From contig JAHAYQ010000102.1 in the NCBI GenBank assembly GCA_018384465.1, positions 1-5,687 on the forward strand: a stretch of DNA of 5,687 nt, given 5' to 3'. This DNA is from Myroides sp. (lineage in GTDB: Bacteria; Bacteroidota; Bacteroidia; Flavobacteriales; Flavobacteriaceae). The translations under genes were made by a program, and so were the position numbers. Positions 1-5,121 of the stretch are shown piece after piece. The notes beneath the pieces were generated by a model that saw nothing but the letters and a program-made list of their open reading frames with translations, was not told where the DNA came from and ran no database searches. How positions within the stretch are numbered: the stretch's first letter is position 1; every line of letters starts with the position of its first letter.

Positions 1-170
1 ACGAAGGTTCAGCTTATGATTTCACCGAAAAGGTACGTGCTTTTACGCTAGCCGATTTTGAAGAAATGATGGATAAAGCAGGTATATTTCTTTTAGACAC
101 CTTTGGGAATTACAAGTTACAAAAATACCACAGTAAAGAATCAGACCGTTTAATAATGATCTTTAAGTAG
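1..170 (+). CDS. C-terminal end of a probable class I SAM-dependent methyltransferase (5' truncated)
   Basis: The frame is open from the window edge (first full codon at 3) to TAG at 168-170, giving about 55 C-terminal residues. The visible part contains FTLADFEEMMDKAGI, then LLDTFGNYKL, and ends SDRLIMIFK. This resembles the last part of small class I (Rossmann-like) methyltransferases in Bacteroidota: a helix that begins 'f....le.ml..aGF', a strand with 'FGdY.l', and a final 'SdRli.i.k' strand. The SAM-binding motifs would lie upstream, outside the window, so substrate and catalytic residues cannot be judged. The next gene starts within 3 bases of this stop, so the two are probably cotranscribed and perhaps translationally coupled. 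The methyltransferase call is from pattern recognition of the tail only; the presence of a coding 3' end is much more certain than the family. Confidence 0.72.
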   Translation, partial: EGSAYDFTEKVRAFTLADFEEMMDKAGIFLLDTFGNYKLQKYHSKESDRLIMIFK

Positions 171-172
171 TG

Positions 173-967
173 ATGAGCACTTATATACTTCCTTTTATAT
201 CTGTTGTTTTAGGATATATTGTTGCCATACTAATTAAACCGGGTAACAAAAAAAATATTAAGTTGCTATTGGCTTTCAGTGGTGCATTTTTACTTACAAT
301 GACGGTTTCACACCTATTGCCTGAGGTGTATGCGTATGTTATAGAAAACAAACATATAGCAGCTGATGCTGTTGCTGCGGCAGAGACACATTTGCATCAT
401 GATCACCATCACACGCACCTACTAACTACCGATGATCATTCGCATTCACATGACCATAAGGCAATGAAAACTATTGGTCTTTTTATTATGTTGGGTATTG
501 TTTTCCAAATTATATTGGAATATTTTTCAAAAGGTGCTGAACACGGACACGTTCATATACACGAAAAAATGACCCGATTGCCTTGGTTACTATTTGGTAG
601 TTTGTGTTTACATGCTTTGTTTGAAGGGATGCCTATTAGTCAACACCAACATTTAGCTTGGGCCATAGCGGTACATCACTTCCCTATTGCAATTATTTTG
701 ACCTTATTTTTCTTACATGCAGAACTAAGTAAAAGATTCATCTTTTTATTTATGATGATTTTTGCTTGCATGACTCCATTAGGCACTTATTTATCGGTTA
801 GTTTGTCGTTTTTAACAAACTATTATGTACCTATATCGGCTTTTGTAATTGGTATTCTATTTCATATTTCTTCTACCATTATTTTTGAAAGTAGTGAAGG
901 ACATAAATTTAATTTAGCCAAATTATTAGTAATTTTAATAGGAATAGCATTAGGTTTCTTAATATAA
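173..967 (+). CDS. ZIP family metal (zinc/iron) transporter
   Basis: This is a predicted inner-membrane divalent metal importer of the ZIP family, 264 aa from ATG 173. A GTG at 170-172 overlapping the previous stop would add one residue; ATG is preferred. Hydrophobic segments lie near residues 3-22, 29-48, 99-117, 137-156, 162-182, 187-207, 219-238 and 248-264, matching the eight-helix ZIP topology. SHLLPE (46-51) fits the helix 2 signature. The long loop after it (72-95) is packed with His (HLHHDHHH, then HSHSHDH), a typical ZIP metal-binding loop, and a second cluster HGHVHIH sits at 124-130. Helix 4 has HALFEG (H147, E151), equivalent to the HNxxEG metal site. Helix 5 has VHHFPIA (H168, H169), where many family members carry a Glu after the Pro; here it is Ile. 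The metal is probably zinc, but specificity cannot be read from sequence. It likely shares a transcript with the upstream methyltransferase and ends at the hairpin just downstream. Confidence 0.9.
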   Translation: MSTYILPFISVVLGYIVAILIKPGNKKNIKLLLAFSGAFLLTMTVSHLLPEVYAYVIENKHIAADAVAAAETHLHHDHHHTHLLTTDDHSHSHDHKAMKTIGLFIMLGIVFQIILEYFSKGAEHGHVHIHEKMTRLPWLLFGSLCLHALFEGMPISQHQHLAWAIAVHHFPIAIILTLFFLHAELSKRFIFLFMMIFACMTPLGTYLSVSLSFLTNYYVPISAFVIGILFHISSTIIFESSEGHKFNLAKLLVILIGIALGFLI

Positions 968-968
968 A

Positions 969-991
969 AAATCCCGACGTTGTCGGGATTT
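969..991. terminator. Shared bidirectional intrinsic terminator between ZIP gene and proS
   Basis: A perfect 10-bp stem (AAATCCCGAC at 969-978 with GTCGGGATTT at 982-991) encloses a 3-nt loop, with a GC-rich core CCCGAC. It lies 1 bp after the ZIP stop and 4 bp before the proS stop, in a convergent arrangement. On the minus strand the hairpin is followed by a run of six U (complement of A966-A971), a classical intrinsic terminator for proS. On the plus strand it is followed by TTTCTGATT, a weaker U tract, so it is probably less efficient for the ZIP transcript. Confidence 0.85.
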
Positions 992-995
992 CTGA

Positions 996-2474
996 TTAAT
1001 ATGCCTTTGCAAACAACACTCTTTTAGTTGAAGGCTTGCCTGTAAGAATACAAACTCCGTCTTCATCTGGCTGATCCATAGGAATACAGCGAATGGTTGC
1101 TTTGGTAAGATCCTTAATTTTTTCTTCGGTTTCTGGCGTACCATCCCAATGCGCTAATAAAAATCCACCTTTGGTTTCTAAAACCTCCTTAAACTCTTCA
1201 AACGAATTTACTTCGGTAGTATGTTCTTTTCGATGGTTAATTGCTTTTGTGAATAAATTTTCTTGAATATCGTTCAATAAGTTTTCAATATGATCAATTA
1301 CCGAACTTTCATCCACAATTTCTTTAGACAATAAGTCGCGACGAGCTACTTCAAAAGTACCGTTTTCTAAATCCTTAGGTCCAATAGCAATACGGACTGG
1401 CACCCCTTTTAATTCCCATTCGGCAAATTTAAAGCCAGGTTTTTGTGTATCACGATCGTCGTATTTAACAGTAATTCCTTTTTTCTTTAGAGCCGCAATA
1501 AGTTCATCTGCTTTTTGTCCTATTTGTTGTAACTGCTCGTCGGTTCTGTGAATAGGAACAATTACTACCTGAATTGGAGCTAATTTTGGAGGCAAAACCA
1601 ATCCGTTATCATCGGAATGCGTCATAATCAGCGCACCCATTAAACGAGTTGAAACGCCCCATGAGGTTGCCCAAACATACTCTTGTTTTCCTTCTTTATT
1701 AGTAAATTTCACATCGAAAGCCTTGGCAAAATTCTGACCCAAAAAGTGAGAAGTTCCAGCTTGTAAGGCTTTACCATCTTGCATTAATGCTTCAATGGTA
1801 TACGTATCATCGGCACCAGCAAAACGCTCACTTTCGGTTTTATATCCTTTTACAACAGGTATTCCCATGATGTTTTCTACCACATCTACATACACATCTT
1901 GCATTTTTCTAGCTTCTATTAAAGCCTCTTCCTTGGTAGCATGTGCTGTATGACCCTCTTGCCATAAAAATTCGGCTGTTCTTAAAAATAAGCGTGTACG
2001 CATTTCCCAACGCACCACATTTGCCCATTGATTGATTAAAATAGGAAGATCTCTGTACGATTGTATCCAGCCTTTATAAGTACTCCAAATAATCGCTTCA
2101 GATGTAGGACGCACAATAAGTTCTTCTTCTAATTTCGCTTCAGGATCAACCATAAGTTTTCCTGGATTTTCAGGATCGTTTTTTAATCTGTAATGAGTTA
2201 CAATGGCGCATTCTTTAGCAAAACCTTCGGCGTTTTTTTCTTCCGCTTCAAATAAACTTTTGGGCACAAATAAAGGGAAATATGCGTTGCTATGACCTGT
2301 ATCTTTGAAACGTTGATCTAATTCTCCTTGTAACTTTTCCCAAATAGCATATCCGTACGGTTTAATTACCATACAGCCGCGAACTCCTGAATTTTCAGCT
2401 AAATCTGCCTTGACAACCAGTTCGTTATACCATTTTGAATAATCTTCTGCTCTAGTAGTTATATTCTTGCTCAT
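996..2474 (-). CDS. proS: Prolyl-tRNA synthetase (short, archaeal/eukaryote-like type)
   Basis: Class II aminoacyl-tRNA synthetase that charges tRNA-Pro with proline in the cytoplasm using ATP. It has 492 aa, full length for the short ProRS type that lacks the insertion editing domain of the E. coli-like form. The catalytic domain spans about residues 10-290. RPTSE (122-126) is the proline-binding TxE loop, RTAEFLWQEGHTAH (165-178) is motif 2, GTSHFLGQNFAKAF (240-253) belongs to the active site, and SWGVSTRLMGALIMTHSDD (271-289) contains motif 3. The anticodon-binding domain covers about 300-400, and the C-terminal extension ends FAKAY with the terminal Tyr typical of this type. In Thermus-type ProRS the C-terminal domain binds zinc through four Cys; here the matching positions read HWDGTPETE (442-450) and VCILTG (474-479), so only C475 is kept and zinc is probably not bound. 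The start ATG (2472-2474) gives the expected N-terminus; no Shine-Dalgarno is seen. A promoter lies about 55-80 bp upstream, and it is convergent with the ZIP gene. Confidence 0.97.
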   Translation of the reverse strand: MSKNITTRAEDYSKWYNELVVKADLAENSGVRGCMVIKPYGYAIWEKLQGELDQRFKDTGHSNAYFPLFVPKSLFEAEEKNAEGFAKECAIVTHYRLKNDPENPGKLMVDPEAKLEEELIVRPTSEAIIWSTYKGWIQSYRDLPILINQWANVVRWEMRTRLFLRTAEFLWQEGHTAHATKEEALIEARKMQDVYVDVVENIMGIPVVKGYKTESERFAGADDTYTIEALMQDGKALQAGTSHFLGQNFAKAFDVKFTNKEGKQEYVWATSWGVSTRLMGALIMTHSDDNGLVLPPKLAPIQVVIVPIHRTDEQLQQIGQKADELIAALKKKGITVKYDDRDTQKPGFKFAEWELKGVPVRIAIGPKDLENGTFEVARRDLLSKEIVDESSVIDHIENLLNDIQENLFTKAINHRKEHTTEVNSFEEFKEVLETKGGFLLAHWDGTPETEEKIKDLTKATIRCIPMDQPDEDGVCILTGKPSTKRVLFAKAY

Positions 2475-2504
2475 TTTTAGTATATTGGTACATTATTTGA
2501 TAAT

Positions 2505-2532
2505 ATAATATTAACATATTATTTTGTACAAA
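2505..2532. repeat. Two adjacent small dyads in the divergent promoter region
   Basis: ATAATAT (2505-2511) and ATATTAT (2516-2522) form a 7-bp inverted repeat around TAAC. It is directly followed by the perfect 10-bp palindrome TTTGTACAAA (2523-2532), which overlaps the predicted proS -7 element. The first dyad is pure A/T and could arise by chance in such AT-rich DNA. The second could be an operator or simply the mirror of promoter sequences. No regulator is identified. Confidence 0.35.
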
Positions 2533-2556
2533 TCTAGTTAAATTTGTGGTGTTCAA
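2529..2556 (-). promoter_or_regulatory. Predicted proS promoter (Bacteroidota sigma-A type)
   Basis: Read on the minus strand, TTG (2556-2554), a 17-bp spacer, and TAGATTTG (2536-2529) match the flavobacterial promoter pattern TTG-N17-23-TAnnTTTG. Transcription would start a few bases beyond 2529, giving a leader of about 50 nt before the proS ATG. Both elements and their spacing are read directly; promoter activity is inferred. Confidence 0.65.
2539..2546 (+). promoter_or_regulatory. Predicted -7 element for the lipoprotein/OmpP1 genes
   Basis: TAAATTTG is a perfect TAnnTTTG -7 element, 28 bp before the lipoprotein ATG, predicting a leader of about 20-25 nt. The -33 element is poor: the nearest TTTTG (2522-2526) is only 12 bp upstream, too close for the usual 17-23 bp spacing. 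The element sits between the -33 and -7 elements of the divergent proS promoter. Confidence 0.55.
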
Positions 2557-2574
2557 CAATAAAAACTTTTATAT

Positions 2575-3480
2575 ATGCTACTTACTATATTTCATAAGTC
2601 ACGTTTAATACCTTTTGGTATGTTAGCTGTAGCAGGAATTACTTTTAGTTCTTGTTCTAGTTTAAGCCAACAAGCTTACGACGTAGATGGTATTTACAAC
2701 AACAGTAAAATTGTTGTGGAAGATACGCACGAAAAAAGCGCTTACTACACTGAATATTTTAAAGAATTAGAAGGTCAAAATGACGAGTTTTTTACCGACA
2801 TTGATAATTACTCTTCTAATTACCAAGCCAATGGCGGCTGGGGAGATACTACAACAGAAACAACGATACTATACAATGACCTCTATTCCAATTGGGGGTG
2901 GGGCTATCCTTATGGCGGTTGGTATAGTTCTTATTGGGGCTTAGGCTTTGGTTGGAGTGGTTATTGGGGATACCCATATTATTACGGATATGGTTGGGGA
3001 CATCCTTATTACGGATACGGCTGGGGATACCCTTATTACAGCTACCGTAATGTTTCAAGAAGCAACAGCTATAGAAACATGAATTCACGTATAATGCGTA
3101 CAACTTCTAATAGATTATCAACCAACAATACACGTACCCTGCAGCGAAATGCGATCAATAATAGTCGTTTAAATACTAACAAAACATTTGCTAGAGAAGC
3201 ATCGACTGTGACTAGGATGAATGCTGCCCAAAATCAAATGCAACGTAGAAGTGACAATTCATTTGATACTAGTAGAAGATCTGAACAATTCAATAATAGA
3301 TCAAGCTCAAATAGAGTAAATAACAATCGTGTAAATACAAACCGAGTTCAAAGAAACACTACAACACGCCCTACTTCAACCCCATCAAGTACACGTATGA
3401 ACAGTGGTGGTAGTTTTGGCGGATCAAGAAGCTCTGGAAGTATGGGTGGAGGAATGCGCTCTGGTGGAGGTCGTAGATAA
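2575..3480 (+). CDS. Gly/Trp/Tyr-rich low-complexity lipoprotein of unknown function
   Basis: I do not recognise a functional family. The 301-aa product has a hydrophobic N-terminus and a lipobox-like FSSC with C27, its only Cys, so it is a likely lipoprotein anchored after signal peptidase II cleavage. Residues 28-88 look like a normal small folded or linker region rich in acidic and aromatic residues. Residues 88-156 are a Gly/Trp/Tyr/Pro tract with imperfect 9-10-residue units beginning at W131, W141 and W150 (WGYPYYYGYG, WGHPYYGYG, WGYPYY). Residues 157-275 are strongly Asn/Arg/Ser/Thr-rich with repeated NRV-N steps near 246-260 and hardly any acidic residues. The end (277-301) is Gly/Ser/Arg-rich, closing GGGRR. 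Such a basic, aromatic, disordered tail suggests binding to polymers (nucleic acid, polysaccharide or cell wall) or surface adhesion, but this is only inference. ATG 2575 is the only start that gives a full signal peptide. It lies 24 bp upstream of the OmpP1/FadL gene with no terminator between, so the two probably form one transcript. Confidence 0.8.
   Translation: MLLTIFHKSRLIPFGMLAVAGITFSSCSSLSQQAYDVDGIYNNSKIVVEDTHEKSAYYTEYFKELEGQNDEFFTDIDNYSSNYQANGGWGDTTTETTILYNDLYSNWGWGYPYGGWYSSYWGLGFGWSGYWGYPYYYGYGWGHPYYGYGWGYPYYSYRNVSRSNSYRNMNSRIMRTTSNRLSTNNTRTLQRNAINNSRLNTNKTFAREASTVTRMNAAQNQMQRRSDNSFDTSRRSEQFNNRSSSNRVNNNRVNTNRVQRNTTTRPTSTPSSTRMNSGGSFGGSRSSGSMGGGMRSGGGRR
2965..3039 (+). repeat. Imperfect tandem repeat encoding WG(Y/H)PYY units
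   Basis: Three units begin at 2965, 2995 and 3022 (30 bp, 27 bp and a partial 18 bp), each starting TGGGG(A) and containing CC-TATTA. They encode WGYPYYYGYG, WGHPYYGYG and WGYPYY within the lipoprotein. The copies differ at synonymous and one non-synonymous position, so they are not freshly duplicated. Repeat number could vary among strains by slippage. Confidence 0.6.
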
Positions 3481-3504
3481 TTGTAAAATGATAAGTTAAA
3501 TATT

Positions 3505-5034
3505 ATGAAAAGAATATATATACCAATCCTTGTTTTTTGTTGTTTTATACAAACACACGATCAAGAATTGAACCCAACTTATGCCATAAAAATCTGATCA
3601 CAACAAGTAAATGGTTCTGCCCGTTTTAATGCTATGGGTGGAGCTTTTGGAGCATTAGGTGGCGATGTTTCCGCCCTACAAATCAATCCGGCTGGATCTG
3701 CCTTGTACAATTACAACCATTTTAGTTTTACAGGTAATTTACAAATTCAAAAAAACAAATCAATTTTCGAAAACAACTCTTCAAACGCAAAAGAAAGCGA
3801 TCTGAATTTATCCAACTTTGGTGCTATTTTCGTAATTGATTCTAAAAATCAAGATCAAGCATTAAAAAAAGTAACAATAGGTTTGGGTTATCATACAAAT
3901 GCCCGTTTTAACGACCGTTATTTTTCAAGTGGTATCACTAACCAATCGGTTACTAACTATTTTTTAGATCATGCTAATTATGGATACAATGGTAGCAGCG
4001 TGCCTTTAGATTTGGTTCAAACCTTAGAAGGCGAAACTTATGGTGATCTTTACGACTATTTAAACGGTGTACCTAACGGATTTTCAGCTCAACAAGCCAT
4101 GTTGGCTTACCAAGGATTCTTAATTAATGATTTGGCTGACGGATTTGTTTTAAATGGTTCTGGCAACAGCTTTTACCAAGAAAACGAAACATATGTCACT
4201 GGCTTTAACAATCAATTAACTGCCAATGCAGGATTCGATTTTAATAAGAAACTTTATTTGGGTGCTAACTTAAACGTGCATTTTATTGATTACCTTACCT
4301 CTTCAGCCATTTACGAAGAAAATTTATCACCTGTTAATGAAGGTTACAAAGAATTGCTATTTAATAACCAAAGTTATACATATGGTTCTGGATTTTCGTT
4401 TAATGTAGGTGGAATTTTTAAAGCTACTGAAGCCTTTAGAATAGGTGCCTCATACCAATCACCTACTTGGATGGGGTTACAAGATGAATTTTCTCAACGT
4501 TTGGAAACCAACATTATAATGGATGGTTCGTTAGAATATTTCAATATCGATCCTAATTTAGTAACGCTTTATAACAAATATAAAGTGATTAATCCAGGAT
4601 CTTTCACCGGAAGTTTAGCTTATGTATTTGGTTCCAACGGATTAATCAGTATAGATTATACTAGAAAAGATTATAGCACTACCAAATACAAAGCCAATGG
4701 AGAAGATTTTTCTGTTATAAACGATTATTACAAAACAAATTTACAGGCAACTAATGAATTTAGATTAGGCGGTGAATATCGTATAAACAACGTAAGTTTA
4801 CGTGCGGGTTACCGCTTTGCTGATAGTCCGTACAAAAACAAAGAAGTTATGGGCGATTTAACAAGTTACAGCGGTGGTATTGGTTATAGTTTTGGCGCAT
4901 CGCGTTTAGATCTGGGCTATCAGTTCTGGAATCAAGATTCACAACACCGAATGATTAGCTCTGGAACTACTAATGTTTCAAACATTCAATCAAAAAATCA
5001 TCAAATTAGTTTAACATATTCAGCAAGTTTTTAA
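3505..5034 (+). pseudogene. OmpP1/FadL-family outer-membrane transport protein, interrupted by in-frame TGA
   Basis: Family members are outer-membrane beta-barrels that pass hydrophobic compounds such as fatty acids. The frame opens at ATG 3505 with a signal peptide (Lys-Arg, then IYIPILVFCCFI) followed by THDQELNPTYAIKI, meets TGA at 3595-3597, and continues in the same frame as SQQVNGSARFNAMGGAFGALGG to TAA at 5034. The sequences on both sides of the TGA fit the usual flavobacterial OmpP1 N-terminus (AQEL-P-DA-RYSQ---NG-ARF-AMGGAFGALGGD), so this is one gene of about 510 codons, normal for the family. Counting from Met 3634 (466 residues), INPAG at 17-21 is the family signature and the chain ends ISLTYSASF with a terminal Phe, the BAM-recognised beta signal. 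The rest is intact, without frameshifts. Met 3634 is the first possible start after the TGA, but that product lacks a signal peptide and the N-terminal plug segment. The coding sequence otherwise looks preserved, pointing to a very recent lesion or a sequencing error. It probably shares the lipoprotein transcript and ends at the terminator at 5057. Confidence 0.82.
3595..3597 (+). other. In-frame TGA stop inside the OmpP1/FadL gene
   Basis: This is codon 31 counted from ATG 3505. The reading frame is the same before and after it, and the alignment to the family pattern has equal length (AIK-I-stop-SQQVNG against AI(K/R)YSQQ-VNG). The simplest origin is a single substitution, for example Ser TCA to TGA. 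No start codon lies between it and ATG 3634. No obvious stable hairpin follows that would suggest selenocysteine insertion. Confidence 0.85.
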
Positions 5035-5056
5035 AAACTTAATAACATAAAAATAT

Positions 5057-5093
5057 AGAATCCTTGTATGTAAACTATGCAAGGATTCTTTTT
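5057..5093 (+). terminator. Intrinsic terminator of the lipoprotein/OmpP1 transcript
   Basis: A perfect 10-bp stem (AGAATCCTTG at 5057-5066 with CAAGGATTCT at 5080-5089) can extend by a G-U and two A-U pairs towards a short loop near 5070-5076. A run of five T (5089-5093) follows. It lies 22 bp after the OmpP1 stop and just before the promoter of the next gene. Confidence 0.85.
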
Positions 5094-5098
5094 ATTTG

Positions 5099-5106
5099 TA
5101 CCTTTG
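5099..5106 (+). promoter_or_regulatory. Predicted -7 element of the downstream secreted-protein gene
   Basis: TACCTTTG followed by CA is a perfect TAnnTTTG -7 element, 15 bp before the next ATG, predicting a very short leader of about 10 nt. No good TTG -33 element is found at 17-23 bp upstream; that position falls in the right arm and T-tract of the preceding terminator. Activity is inferred from the consensus match. Confidence 0.6.
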
Positions 5107-5121
5107 CAAAAAATTTAGATA

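Noticed and set aside
170..172. GTG start for the ZIP gene overlapping the upstream stop by one base
   Set aside because: The adjacent ATG at 173 is the stronger start and changes the product by only one residue; no ribosome-binding site distinguishes them.
959..1144. A 61-codon minus-strand open frame overlapping the 3' end of proS
   Set aside because: It lies in another frame inside proS and the terminator, its translation is Lys/Arg/Gln-rich without recognisable features, and the overlapping proS frame is certain.
2965..3039. CRISPR-like or intergenic repeat array
   Set aside because: The units are contiguous without unique spacers and lie inside an open reading frame encoding a protein repeat.
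2849..3103. An 84-codon minus-strand open frame opposite the lipoprotein gene
   Set aside because: It mirrors the Gly/Trp/Tyr repeat tract; the low-complexity codons on the other strand avoid stops by composition. No promoter or leader supports it.
3481..3504. Separate promoter or terminator between the lipoprotein and OmpP1 genes
   Set aside because: The 24-bp gap has no hairpin and no TAnnTTTG element, so cotranscription is simpler.
3595..3640. Selenocysteine insertion or reassigned TGA in the OmpP1/FadL gene
   Set aside because: No evident hairpin follows the TGA, the family has no Cys or Sec at this place, and no other TGA interrupts the window's reading frames to support a different genetic code.
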